64,000 nt of DNA from Paractinoplanes ferrugineus (GTDB lineage: Bacteria > Actinomycetota > Actinomycetes > Mycobacteriales > Micromonosporaceae), in the NCBI RefSeq assembly GCF_016862195.1, contig NZ_BOMM01000003.1, positions 1 through 64,000 of the forward strand, in the 5' to 3' direction. This document shows, piece after piece, positions 8,596 to 16,908 of this stretch. Under the pieces are notes generated by a model that worked only from the letters and a program-made list of their open reading frames with translations, was not told the DNA's origin and ran no database searches. Each line of letters begins with the position of its first letter. The stretch's first letter is position 1. Both the position numbers and the translations under genes were made by a program.

Positions 8596-9683
8596 GCGCT
8601 CTCGCGTCGGCTCTGCCGGACTTCCCCTGGGACCTCCTGGAGCCGGCGAAGGCGAAGGCCGCGGCACATCCGGGCGGGATCGTCGACCTGTCGGTCGGCA
8701 CCCCGGTCGATCCGGTGCCCGCGCTGATCCGCCGGGCCCTCGCCGAGGAGTCCGACACGCCGGGCTACCCGCTGACCGCGGGCACTCCGGCGTTGCGGGC
8801 GGCGATCACCGGCTGGCTCACTCGCACCACCGGCGCGTCCGGCGATTTCGGGGTGCTGCCCACGATCGGTTCCAAGGAGCTCGTCGCCTGGCTGCCCACG
8901 CTGCTCGGCGTGGGGCCGGGCGACATCGTGGTCATCCCGTCGGTCTGTTACCCGACCTATGAGGTGGGTGCGCTGCTGGCGGGCGCGACCGTGGTGCGCT
9001 CCGACTCGCTGACCGCGGTCGGCCCCAGCCCTCGGGTCAAGCTGATCTGGGTCAACTCGCCGTCCAACCCGACCGGCCGGGTGCTGCCGGCCGAGCACCT
9101 GCGCAAGGTGGTCGACTGGGCCCGCGAGCGGGGCGCGGTGGTGGCCAGCGACGAGTGCTACCTCGCGCTGGGCTGGGAGACGCACCCGGTGTCGGTGCTG
9201 TCCGACGCGGTGACGGCCGGCGACTACACGGGCGTCCTGTCCGTGCACTCCCTGTCGAAGCGCTCCAACCTGGCCGGTTATCGCGCCGGGTTCCTCGGTG
9301 GCGATCCAGCGTTGATCGCCGGGCTGCTCGCCGTCCGCAAGCACGCCGGCATGATCCTCCCGGCGCCGGTGCAGGCGGCGATGGTCGCGGCGCTGGGCGA
9401 CGAGACCCACGTGGTGGAGCAGCGCGAGCGATACCGGGCGCGCCGCGACACGCTGCGGACAGCTCTCACCAAGGCGGGTTTCGAGATCACCAACTCGGAG
9501 GCCGGCCTCTACCTGTGGGCGAGTCGCGGCGAGGAGTGCTGGCAGACCGTCGACTGGCTCGCCGAGCGGGGCATCCTGGCCGCTCCCGGCGCCTTCTACG
9601 GCCCGGCCGCGGCGCAGCACGTACGCATCGCGCTGACCGCCACCGACGAGCGGGTGGCCGCCGCGGTGACCCGACTTATCTGA
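8592..9683 (+). CDS. dapC: Succinyldiaminopimelate transaminase DapC
   Basis: Class I/II PLP aminotransferase of about 363 residues. It converts N-succinyl-2-amino-6-ketopimelate to N-succinyl-LL-DAP in lysine/DAP synthesis. The PLP lysine is in SLSKRSN (K223 from this start), and [10 protein letters not shown] is the cofactor-loop motif. Start is unusual: no ATG, GTG or TTG lies in frame between the end of fdxA and the conserved [10 protein letters not shown] infer CTG at 8592, whose CTGA overlaps the fdxA stop; the reading frame itself is certain. dapD, dapE and the lysE exporter lie within 10 kb. Confidence 0.85.
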   Translation: MSALASALPDFPWDLLEPAKAKAAAHPGGIVDLSVGTPVDPVPALIRRALAEESDTPGYPLTAGTPALRAAITGWLTRTTGASGDFGVLPTIGSKELVAWLPTLLGVGPGDIVVIPSVCYPTYEVGALLAGATVVRSDSLTAVGPSPRVKLIWVNSPSNPTGRVLPAEHLRKVVDWARERGAVVASDECYLALGWETHPVSVLSDAVTAGDYTGVLSVHSLSKRSNLAGYRAGFLGGDPALIAGLLAVRKHAGMILPAPVQAAMVAALGDETHVVEQRERYRARRDTLRTALTKAGFEITNSEAGLYLWASRGEECWQTVDWLAERGILAAPGAFYGPAAAQHVRIALTATDERVAAAVTRLI

Positions 9684-9818
9684 CACTTCGGTCCTCTCCC
9701 GACATTCCCGAAACGCCGCCGCAACGGCGAGGAGTTGGCACGATCTTCGCGGCCTGGGGGTCGTCTGCGTGCCCACCGTGGGTTACTCTCAGTGCCGCTG
9801 AGATCGGGGGGATCTTCG

Positions 9819-10391
9819 GTGTTTCCGTCTGTCCAATCAGAACGTGACGATGCGCGGGTCGGGGACGCGCACCGCTTCGCATCCGAGGTCGAACGGTTGG
9901 CGGTGCTGGCATTCGGGGGAGGCCGGCCGCTGCGACTCGACCGCATCACCGGGTCGGACCGCACCGGCACGGCGTTTGCCGTGGTCGATGCGTTCGGCCG
10001 GTTTGTCGACGTCGGTCTGCACCCGGGCTGGTGGACCGCACTGGGTCCGTCGGGGGTGGCGTCCGGCCTGCTCGAGGCGCTTTCCGCGGCGCGGCTGAAG
10101 GCTGCCATCGTGCCGTTGATTCTGCGTCGCCTCGACTACTCCAAGTCACCAATAGATGTCATGGGGCAACATACGCCCGGTAACGACGCGCTCCTTGAGG
10201 GTATTGCCGAGGCGCGTCGCTCCATCGATGCCGAACAGGTGGCGGCCCGGATCGTCACCGGCCGGCACACGCTGTTCCGCCTGCACGTACGGGGTGGCCG
10301 GATCGACCGGGCGGAGGCGGCGCCCGGCCTTACCGCCGACGACACCGATGCGCTGGTGGCCGACGCGCGGGAGGCTCTGGCGGGGCGCTAG
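9819..10391 (+). CDS. YbaB/EbfC-like conserved protein
   Basis: 190 residues from the GTG at 9819, which follows GGGGGG at a suitable distance. The central part (RLDRITGSDRTGTAFAVVDAFGRFVDVGL..WWTALGPSGVASGLLEALSAARLKAA) resembles YbaB/EbfC nucleoid-associated proteins as annotated in actinomycetes. The C-terminal half has no recognised domain. Its TAG stop is part of the -10-like TAGCGT preceding the next gene. Assignment is by eye and tentative. Confidence 0.55.
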   Translation: MFPSVQSERDDARVGDAHRFASEVERLAVLAFGGGRPLRLDRITGSDRTGTAFAVVDAFGRFVDVGLHPGWWTALGPSGVASGLLEALSAARLKAAIVPLILRRLDYSKSPIDVMGQHTPGNDALLEGIAEARRSIDAEQVAARIVTGRHTLFRLHVRGGRIDRAEAAPGLTADDTDALVADAREALAGR

Positions 10392-10400
10392 CGTCAGGGG

Positions 10401-11036
10401 ATGCAGCCGACGATCGTAGTGCGCGGTGAGTCGATCAGTGAGGTCCCGCCCGAGCAGGCCGTCTTCTCCGTCACGGTGACGGCTCGCGGCCGGGACAAAG
10501 ACACGGTGCTCACCCAACTGACCGAGCGGGCGGCGGTGCTGCGCGCGGCACTGGACGGCTACGGCGAGGCGATCGAGCGCCGGGAGACCGGCGGAGTGCA
10601 CGTGTTTCCCGAGTTCAAGCGGGGCACCGACCGCCCGGCTGGGTGGACCGGAAACGTCGACACGACGGTGACAGTGACCGACTTCACGGCGCTCGGGGAG
10701 ATGCTGCCCCGGTTGGCCGGCCTGGATCAGGTGGCGATCGCCGGCCCGTGGTGGCAGCTGCGGCCGGGCAGCACCGCGAGCTCCGAGGTGCGCCGGGCCG
10801 CGATCGCCGACGCGCTCGACCGGGCCCGCGAATACGCGGCGGCGGTCGGCAGCACGATCGACCGGCTCGTGGAGATCTCCGACGAGATCGGCGGGGGCGG
10901 CGGTTTCCACTCCAAGGCGGCTCGTGCGGCGATGGCGGCCGACACGGCCGGCCTCGAGCTGGATCCACAGGTGCAGACGGTGCAGGCGTCGGTGATCGTC
11001 CGGGTAACTATCACCGATCCCGACCTGTCCTTATAA
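10401..11036 (+). CDS. SIMPL (DUF541) domain protein
   Basis: 211 residues. IVVRGESISEVPPEQAVFSVTVTARG and the C-terminal AREYAAAVGSTIDRLVEISDE followed by VQASVIVRVTI are typical of SIMPL/DUF541 proteins. No signal peptide is apparent, unlike many family members, so it is probably cytosolic. ATG at 10401; TAGCGT ends 6 nt upstream, overlapping the previous stop codon, so a leaderless transcript is possible. Role unknown. Confidence 0.8.
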   Translation: MQPTIVVRGESISEVPPEQAVFSVTVTARGRDKDTVLTQLTERAAVLRAALDGYGEAIERRETGGVHVFPEFKRGTDRPAGWTGNVDTTVTVTDFTALGEMLPRLAGLDQVAIAGPWWQLRPGSTASSEVRRAAIADALDRAREYAAAVGSTIDRLVEISDEIGGGGGFHSKAARAAMAADTAGLELDPQVQTVQASVIVRVTITDPDLSL

Positions 11037-11093
11037 ACAAGTAAAATTCGGTTTTGTCCGCGAAGTCCGGCCTGATCGGCAAGACTCGGCACC

Positions 11094-12485
11094 ATGCCGA
11101 ACGGTCGTCGAGACGTCCTGCTGAAGGTGGCGAACGTCAATCCGGACAGTGTGAGCACGCACACCGACCGGGTCCTCTACTCCGCCATCGGCGTGTTCGT
11201 CCTGCTGTACTTCGTGTACGCCACCGTCGGCGGTGCCGCGTTCATCGACGCCAGCTCCAACTACCAGCAGCCGTGGTACCGCTGGCTGGTCGGCCCGATG
11301 ATCGCGGCCGGGGTGGTCGCCTACGACCGGGCGGTGATCGGCCGAGTCGGGATCAGCTACGACAAGCTGGAGTCCACCGACCCGCACGAGTTCCTCCGCA
11401 AGCCGACCGTCGGCCTCTACCTGGGCCGGCTGGGCCTCGCCGTGCTCTTCGCGGTGCTGATCACCGAGCCGTTGATGCTCGCCCGCTACCAGGGTGAGAT
11501 CGACGCCCGGCTCAACGTGATGCACAACGAGCAGCTCAACGAGATCGACCGGCACGGCGTGGTCGGCACCTGGACGGCCCGGCTCAACCAGCTCAAGCAG
11601 GAGGCGGCGGCCGACGACGCGGTCGTCCGCGACCTCACCGAACGGGCCGCGCAGAAACGTCGTGACGCCCGCACCATGTACCAGCAGGCGATCGACGACT
11701 CGGCCGGCGACGGGGTCTCCCGCAACACCGGCTGCCCGCACGGCGGTTACTGCGATCAGCTGGTGCGGCGCTCCCGAAGCCTCGACGACCAGGCCGCGGT
11801 GCTCGACCAGCAGGCCGGGACCCTTCTCGACACGCAGCGGTCGGCCCGCGACGCCCGGGCCACCGAACAGGCCGAGCTCACCCGGCAGATCGCTGAGCAG
11901 CGGCAGACCAACCACGACGCGGTGCGGGCCGACGCCGGCTTCGGGGCCCGTACGGCCGCCATGTGGTACCTGGTGACCAGCGACTTCTGGGGCGTCGGCG
12001 TCTTCTACCTGGGCATCACGCTGCTGCTGGTGGCCCTGGACTGTGCCGCGGTCGGGCTCAAGTTCGCCTCCCGGGGCAACGCGTACGAGCGCAACGAGGC
12101 CCGCATCGCCCGCCGCCGGGAGCACGAGGCGGCCCTGCTGCACGAGCGGGAGATCGAGGACGCGCGCACCTACAGCCTGGCGATGGCCAAGGTCGTGACG
12201 GACGGCATCCAGACCGCGATCCACGACGAGAAGGTCGCCCGGGAAGCGGCCGAGCGGGCCGGTGCGGTGCTGTTCACCTCGGTGGCGCTGCCGGAGGCGG
12301 TACGCAAGCTGACCGCGCACCGGGGCCGGCACTACCGGCCCGTGCACGGCGAGTTGCTGGGCACCGACGACGAGAACGAGCCGATGCGCAACGGCCGGCA
12401 CCGCCGGTCGATCCGTACCCCGGTGATCATCGACGGGGAGCCGACCGTCCTTCCGGCAAACGGGCGGCACTACCGCCCGCTCTAG
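11094..12485 (+). CDS. DUF4407 membrane protein
   Basis: 463 residues with a DUF4407 layout: N-terminal membrane segments (RVLYSAIGVFVLLYFVYATVGG, WLVGPMIAAGVVAYDRAVIG, LGRLGLAVLFAVLITEPLML), a long Gln/Glu/Arg-rich coiled-coil stretch (about residues 135-290), a fourth membrane segment (GVGVFYLGITLLLVALDCAAVG), and a charged cytoplasmic tail ending in repeated GRHYRP-type motifs. The motif N/R-GR-H-R/Y recurs four times near the C terminus. Function unknown. The stop shares CTAG (12482-12485) with the convergent gene. Confidence 0.8.
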   Translation: MPNGRRDVLLKVANVNPDSVSTHTDRVLYSAIGVFVLLYFVYATVGGAAFIDASSNYQQPWYRWLVGPMIAAGVVAYDRAVIGRVGISYDKLESTDPHEFLRKPTVGLYLGRLGLAVLFAVLITEPLMLARYQGEIDARLNVMHNEQLNEIDRHGVVGTWTARLNQLKQEAAADDAVVRDLTERAAQKRRDARTMYQQAIDDSAGDGVSRNTGCPHGGYCDQLVRRSRSLDDQAAVLDQQAGTLLDTQRSARDARATEQAELTRQIAEQRQTNHDAVRADAGFGARTAAMWYLVTSDFWGVGVFYLGITLLLVALDCAAVGLKFASRGNAYERNEARIARRREHEAALLHEREIEDARTYSLAMAKVVTDGIQTAIHDEKVAREAAERAGAVLFTSVALPEAVRKLTAHRGRHYRPVHGELLGTDDENEPMRNGRHRRSIRTPVIIDGEPTVLPANGRHYRPL

Positions 12486-13075
12486 CCGAGCGCCTCCAGG
12501 CGTACGCCGGCGGCCTCGAGCGGAACCGTGAAGGTGGCGCCGTCGCAGGTCCGGCCGGAGTCGGTACGCATGGTCAGCGCCCCCGGGATGGTGAACGCGC
12601 CGATCGTGTTGCGGGGCACCTCCCACGAAACCGGGAAGTGGCTGCGGGTGACCCGCACCCGGCAGCCCGCGTTCCGATGCTCGGCGTCGGCCGCGACCTT
12701 CGCGGCACCGGGGGTGACCGAGGTGATCCGGATCGGGAAGTCGTAGTCGTTGGTCACCGTCACGGTGAGCGCGCCGGCCTGCCCGCGCAGCAGTGGACGG
12801 TTGAGGTCGGAGCGCGCCCGCAGCAGCAGCTCGATCGAGGTCTCGCTGCCCGGGGGTCCGGTCTCCGAGCCGGTGGTCCGCCAGTACACCCAGGCCGCGG
12901 CGGCGTTCACCACGACCGCAGCGACGGCGGCGGCGGACAGGATTCGCCGGGTGTGGCTGTCAAGCCGGCGCCTCCGCTGATCACCGGGCCGGACCTCCCA
13001 GGTCGGCTCCTCGTGGTCGGCCGGGCGCAACTCGATGTGCCCCGACGGGTCCGGTTCGCTGCTGAGCGTTCGCAT
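12482..13075 (-). CDS. Single-pass membrane protein, extracytoplasmic domain
   Basis: 197 residues from the ATG at 13075, preceded by AGGAGG. A cytoplasmic charged segment of ~50 residues, one membrane anchor (ILSAAAVAAVVVNAAAAWVYW), then an extracytoplasmic domain with two cysteines (NAGCRVRV and GRTCDGATF) that could form a disulfide. Unrecognised family. A longer start reaching 13219 lacks a ribosome binding site. Confidence 0.65.
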   Translation of the reverse strand: MRTLSSEPDPSGHIELRPADHEEPTWEVRPGDQRRRRLDSHTRRILSAAAVAAVVVNAAAAWVYWRTTGSETGPPGSETSIELLLRARSDLNRPLLRGQAGALTVTVTNDYDFPIRITSVTPGAAKVAADAEHRNAGCRVRVTRSHFPVSWEVPRNTIGAFTIPGALTMRTDSGRTCDGATFTVPLEAAGVRLEALG

Positions 13076-13432
13076 GCGGACGCGTTCCTCCTGCTCCTCG
13101 GACCGACTGGGACTGGTTGTTTCAACGTTCCCCGACGACCACCGGTAGTGCGATCGGGATTCCGTTCGCCGTTGTACGCGGATATATCGCACAGGTGGGA
13201 CTATCCGGCTTAACTCCAATGGGGGACGCCATTCTCACCCCCGTTGATCAGCGCGAACGCTTTATCCCGGGTAACTCGGAAAGCTGTATTCGTCCATCGC
13301 CCCGGAGCCTGAGGAAACAACCACGGCCGCTCGGCCTAATCCGTACGCGCCGAAGGAATAGATCGCGCCGCGAGCGGCCGGACCGAAAAGGCCACGCGCA
13401 GTTATGCCGGTCTTCGCGATATAACCGTCGGC
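13076..13432. other. Intergenic region upstream of a divergent remnant
   Basis: 357 bp, less GC-rich than its surroundings, between the minus-strand membrane protein and the methyltransferase remnant. TATAAC at 13420-13425 lies 7 nt before the ATG at 13433, a leaderless-type promoter that now serves only the remnant. No credible small gene is seen. Confidence 0.4.
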
Positions 13433-13591
13433 ATGGCCCTCGTCTTCGGTGAGGTGGCCTCGACCTACGACGACGCGCGCCCCGGCTACCCGGACGTGCC
13501 CGCCACCCTGGACGAGCTGGGCACGCTGCTCGACGGCTTCGGCGGCGAGTCGACCCTCGACCTGCGGACCACCGTGGTTCTCGCCCGGGGC
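13433..13591 (+). pseudogene. Internally deleted SAM methyltransferase
   Basis: Starts with MALVFGEVASTYDDARPGYP, the characteristic N terminus of a class I methyltransferase family, but passes directly into ATLDELGTLLDGFGGESTLDLRTTVVLARG, which looks like the C-terminal strands of the same family. The SAM-binding core (about 200 residues) is absent. There is no natural stop: the frame runs on antisense to the convergent hydrolase gene. An in-frame internal deletion is the simplest reading. The end coordinate is where homology is lost. Confidence 0.55.
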
Positions 13592-14299
13592 CTAAACGCA
13601 GGCCAGCGACCCGGCCACCATGGTGGCGCGGGCGATCTCACCGGCTGTCCGACTGGCCCGGGCGGCAACGGTGCCGTCCGGCGCCCAGATCCCGGAACGT
13701 CCGGCGGTCTCGGTGTAACCGCCACCGGTCGGCCCGGCGAAGGAGGCGAACGCCACCCACACCGAGTGCTCCGCCGTGATGCGCTCGGCCCGCTGCGCCG
13801 CCACCACCGCGTCGGCCGGCGAGTCGAGCACCCCGGCCACGTACGCGTCGATGCCCAGCGCCGCCGTGTCCGCGATGTGTTCGGCGATGCCGGTCTCCCG
13901 GCAGATCCCCAGACCGAGGCGCCACCCGTCGATCTCGAGAACCTCCGGGCCGGGGCCGGGACGGAACGGCTCGCCGCTGGGATGCGGGTACTGCTTGCGG
14001 TAGGCGACCCGGACACCCTCCCGATCGACCGCGAGCATCGCGATGTGCGGACCCTCGACCGGCGCCCCCACCAGGGCGACCGTGTCGGTGGCGGCGCAGG
14101 CGGCGACGAGCGGCGCGAGGCGGGGATCGTCGGGGGCGATCAGCGCCGCGTCCATCTCGTAACCGGTGAGGGAGAGCTCGGGGAAGACGACCACCCGGGC
14201 CGACGCGGCGCGCACGGCGGAGGCGTGGACCAGGGCGTTGGCGGCGACATCGTGGGGAGTTACGCGAGGTTGGGCGACGGCGATGATGAGGGAGCGCAT
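13592..14299 (-). CDS. Carbon-nitrogen hydrolase (nitrilase superfamily)
   Basis: 235 residues with the Glu-Lys-Cys triad of the superfamily: E41 in FPELSLTGY, K102 in YRKQYPH, and C133 in GICRET. Members hydrolyse amides, nitriles or carbamoyl groups; the substrate cannot be told here. ATG at 14299 with TAGGAG upstream. Lies 22 bp downstream of a methyltransferase gene on the same strand, probably one transcript. Confidence 0.87.
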   Translation of the reverse strand: MRSLIIAVAQPRVTPHDVAANALVHASAVRAASARVVVFPELSLTGYEMDAALIAPDDPRLAPLVAACAATDTVALVGAPVEGPHIAMLAVDREGVRVAYRKQYPHPSGEPFRPGPGPEVLEIDGWRLGLGICRETGIAEHIADTAALGIDAYVAGVLDSPADAVVAAQRAERITAEHSVWVAFASFAGPTGGGYTETAGRSGIWAPDGTVAARASRTAGEIARATMVAGSLACV

Positions 14300-14321
14300 G
14301 GGGGATTAACTCCTAAGGTGG

Positions 14322-15053
14322 CTAACCGCGGACTGCTTGAACCAGGAAGCGGTGGGTGGTGACGGTGAGCTCGCCGTGCAACCGGATGAACAGGCCGAGG
14401 CGGTCGAGCGCCTGGGCGTACCGCTGTGGGTTGAAGTCTCGGACCTGCCAGGGCAGGTCGCGCAGTTGCCGGACCACGGAGCCGACGTCGCGGAACGCGA
14501 CGGCCGGGCGCTCCTCGCGCACGTCGGTGACCTCGAGCCCGGCCGCCTCGAGAGAGGCGACCGCGACGTCGGCGTTCCACCGGCGGGGGTAGGCCGGTGG
14601 TGCGCCGAGCGCCGTGTTGAGGCCGGCCAGGTCGTCGCTGCCGACCTGCTGGCTGAGGAGCGTGCCGCCGGGGCGGAGCAGCCGGAAGATGTCGGGCGCG
14701 GGCAGGCGCCCATGCCGGCTGAGGACGACGTCGAACTCGTCCTCCCCGCCGGGTAGTTCGGTCAGGACCGGCACGCCGTAGGGGGCGAGCCGGTCCCGGG
14801 CGACAGCGGTGTTGCGGGTCCAGCTCTCCACCGCGACGGTGTGCGGCGGGAGCGGAGCCAGCTCGGCGAGCAGTTCGCCGTTGCCGGTGTCGAGGTCGAG
14901 CAGGGACTCGGTGCGGCGCAGGAGGGCGCGGGCAAGATCGGGGTATGACCAGCTCGCCTCGCCGAGCCGCCCGTCCAGCCAGGCAAACTCCCAGCCGGTG
15001 GCGCGCTCGCCGAGGGCGTCGGCCGACCCGCTGTACTGCTGCCCGCTGCGCAC
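14322..15053 (-). CDS. Class I SAM-dependent methyltransferase
   Basis: 243 residues. LLDLDTGNGELL is the SAM-binding glycine motif, followed by VAVESWTRNTAVARDRL and FDVVLSRHGRLPAPDIFRLLRPGG. C-terminal segment TVTTHRFLVQAVRG. I chose the GTG at 15053 because TACGGT sits 6 nt upstream, giving leaderless geometry; a TTG at 15083 would add ten residues and has no ribosome binding site. Substrate unknown. First gene of a likely two-gene operon with the carbon-nitrogen hydrolase. Confidence 0.8.
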   Translation of the reverse strand: MRSGQQYSGSADALGERATGWEFAWLDGRLGEASWSYPDLARALLRRTESLLDLDTGNGELLAELAPLPPHTVAVESWTRNTAVARDRLAPYGVPVLTELPGGEDEFDVVLSRHGRLPAPDIFRLLRPGGTLLSQQVGSDDLAGLNTALGAPPAYPRRWNADVAVASLEAAGLEVTDVREERPAVAFRDVGSVVRQLRDLPWQVRDFNPQRYAQALDRLGLFIRLHGELTVTTHRFLVQAVRG

Positions 15054-15153
15054 CTGCTGACCGTAACCAGCCAAGCTGTGCAACAGGCAGGGGTGTGACC
15101 TGTCTCAAGCCTGAAACATGGTTACGGTATGGCATCTACGCCCGATCGAGTGG

Positions 15154-16206
15154 TCAGTCGCGCACCGGCATCAGGATCGAGAAGCGGGAGTCGTTGCCCG
15201 CGACCCGCAGCGCGAGCGGCTTGATCGGCCCGTCCAGTTCCAGCACGAGCTGCCCCGGACCGCCGGCATCGATCGCTTGCAGCAGGAACTCCCGGTTTAC
15301 CGCGACATGCCGCTCGGCGGCCTGCGTCCACTCGCTCTCGGCTGCCAGGCGGAGGCTTCCGGCCTGGTCAACCCCCAAGATCGCGACATCGTACGGGGTT
15401 CCGTGGTGCTCCCGGTGCACAAGCGGCGCGGCCGTCAGCAACTCCCGCAAGCGCGCGGTGTCGATGGTCACCCGCGTCGCCGGCTCGTCGAGCTCGACCA
15501 GACGGCGGTAGTCGGGGAAGTCGACCGGCAGCGGCTTGCCGTCGACGACCCGGCCGCCGGTCTCGGCCCGGATCGCGTCGCCGGCCAACTCCAGCACGAC
15601 CTCACCGGCACCGGAGGACAGCAGCTCGTCGACGAACGACACCGGCAACGACAGCCGCACGGGCGGCCCCTCGACATCGGCCGGCACGGTGGCGAGCGCC
15701 ATCCGGAACCGGTCGGTCGCGACCAGGGTCAGTCCGCGATCGCCGGTCTCGAACAGGACGCCGGGCAACAGGCCGGCCGGGTCGGCGGCGGCGAAGCGCA
15801 CGGCGTGGAGGCCCGCAGCGAGTGCGGCGGCGGGCAGCGTGATGCGTGTCATGAGTTTCTCCTCCAGGTCAAGCAGGGCATGGATGCGCAGAAGCTCACG
15901 CTTGGCGTCGGCCAGACCGTCCTCGAGCCGCCGACGATGCTCGTCGAGCCGGCGGCGAACCGAATCCGGTCTGTTGCTCAGTTCCTGGACCGCCAGCGCG
16001 ATCTCCGCGACCGGCATGCCCACTCGGCGCAGCCCGGCGATCAACCGGGCCGCCCGAAGCTGTTCGGCGCTGTATCGGCGATAGCCGGTGGCCGCGTCCA
16101 CCTCGGCCGGCACCAGCACGCCGGCACCGTCGTAGAACCGCAGCGCACTCACCGACAGCCCACTGGCCCGAGCCATCTCGCCGATGCCGCGCATGTCTCC
16201 TCGCAC
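15154..16206 (-). CDS. MerR regulator fused to a DnaN clamp-like module
   Basis: 350 residues. Residues ~5-115 are a MerR DNA-binding domain and dimerisation helix (GIGEMARASGLSVSALRFYD, GYRRYSAEQL, coiled RRRLDEHRRRLEDGLADAKREL). Residues ~119-350 match the second and third domains of the bacterial DNA polymerase III beta clamp: ETGDRGLTLVATDRFRMA, VDFPDYRRLVE, VAVNREFLLQAI, KPLALRV and the C-terminal ILMPVR. Domain I of the clamp is missing. GTG start at 16206; ATG at 16194 is an alternative. A strong internal start at 15852 could give the clamp module alone. A MerR-type operator lies just upstream. Confidence 0.8.
   Translation of the reverse strand: MRGDMRGIGEMARASGLSVSALRFYDGAGVLVPAEVDAATGYRRYSAEQLRAARLIAGLRRVGMPVAEIALAVQELSNRPDSVRRRLDEHRRRLEDGLADAKRELLRIHALLDLEEKLMTRITLPAAALAAGLHAVRFAAADPAGLLPGVLFETGDRGLTLVATDRFRMALATVPADVEGPPVRLSLPVSFVDELLSSGAGEVVLELAGDAIRAETGGRVVDGKPLPVDFPDYRRLVELDEPATRVTIDTARLRELLTAAPLVHREHHGTPYDVAILGVDQAGSLRLAAESEWTQAAERHVAVNREFLLQAIDAGGPGQLVLELDGPIKPLALRVAGNDSRFSILMPVRD
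15850..15866 (-). promoter_or_regulatory. Internal ribosome binding site and ATG
   Basis: GGAGGAG (complement of 15860-15866) is followed at ideal spacing by an ATG (15852-15850) in frame at codon 119 of the MerR-clamp gene, exactly at the domain junction. Initiation here would give a free 232-residue clamp-like protein. Confidence 0.55.
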
Positions 16207-16223
16207 CCCGCTGACCTTGGTGT

Positions 16224-16244
16224 CTCAACCTGGTCGAGAGTCAA
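16224..16244 (-). promoter_or_regulatory. Putative MerR-type operator/promoter
   Basis: Inverted repeat CTCAACC-T-GGTCGAG (16224-16238; one mismatch per arm) directly downstream of a minus-strand TTGACT -35-like hexamer (complement of 16239-16244). MerR regulators typically bind such a dyad in the spacer of their own promoter. It overlaps the end of the lysE gene. Confidence 0.5.
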
Positions 16245-16837
16245 CCAAGGAGGAGGCTGAGCGCAATGCCCGCCATGACCACCGCGATCAGGCCGTCGAG
16301 AACCCGCCAGGCAGCCGGCCGGGAGAGCAGCGGAGCCAGCCGGTGCGCCCCCGCGCCCAGAGCGGTGAACCAGACCAGGCTGGCCGCGGCCGCACCCAGC
16401 CCGAAGATCCAGCGATGCGGGTGCCGCTGCGCGACCGAGCCGAGCAACAGCACCGTGTCGAGGTAGACGTGCGGGTTGAGGTAGGTCAGGGCCAGGCAGG
16501 TGAGCACCGTCGCGCCGAGCGTGGCCGGCGCGCGGTCGGCCGGCTGCAGCTGGGCGGGACGCATCGCCCGGCGGGCCGCCATGATCGCGTAGGCCGTCAG
16601 GAAAGCGGCTCCGACCCAGCGGATCAGCGTGACCGCGTCGGGGCGTGCGGTGACCACGGCGCCGAGGCCGCCGATGCCGACCAGGATCAGGAACAGGTCG
16701 GACAGGGCGCAGACGGCCACGACGGCGACCACGTGCTCGCGACGCAGCCCCTGCCGCAGGACGAACGCATTCTGCGCGCCGATCGCGATGATCAGGACGG
16801 CGGAGGCGGCGAACCCGGCGAGGGCGGAGGTGAGCAC
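16241..16837 (-). CDS. lysE: LysE/ArgO-family basic amino acid exporter
   Basis: 198-residue inner-membrane exporter with about six hydrophobic segments and the family hallmarks IGAQNAFVLRQGL near the N terminus and LTYLNPHVYLDT in the middle. It exports lysine and/or arginine. Divergent from the LysR-type regulator at 16909, the standard lysE-lysG arrangement. Only 34 bp separate it from the downstream MerR-clamp gene. Confidence 0.9.
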   Translation of the reverse strand: MLTSALAGFAASAVLIIAIGAQNAFVLRQGLRREHVVAVVAVCALSDLFLILVGIGGLGAVVTARPDAVTLIRWVGAAFLTAYAIMAARRAMRPAQLQPADRAPATLGATVLTCLALTYLNPHVYLDTVLLLGSVAQRHPHRWIFGLGAAAASLVWFTALGAGAHRLAPLLSRPAAWRVLDGLIAVVMAGIALSLLLG

Positions 16838-16878
16838 GGATTCGAGGCTAGGCGGTGCTCGAGGCGTACTCCAGCTAA

Positions 16879-16903
16879 AGATTTTGGGGATGAGTTAGAT
16901 TTT
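16879..16903. promoter_or_regulatory. Candidate LysG-type control region
   Basis: In the 71-bp gap between lysE and its divergent regulator, AGATTTT occurs twice in direct orientation (16879-16885 and 16897-16903) within an AT-rich patch. By position it is the likely regulator-binding site; not otherwise supported. Confidence 0.35.
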
Positions 16904-16908
16904 CTTAC

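Noticed and set aside
13433..14362. Long plus-strand reading frame across the carbon-nitrogen hydrolase
   Set aside because: Beyond about 13590 it is the complement of the well-supported hydrolase gene; only the first ~53 codons are a methyltransferase relic.
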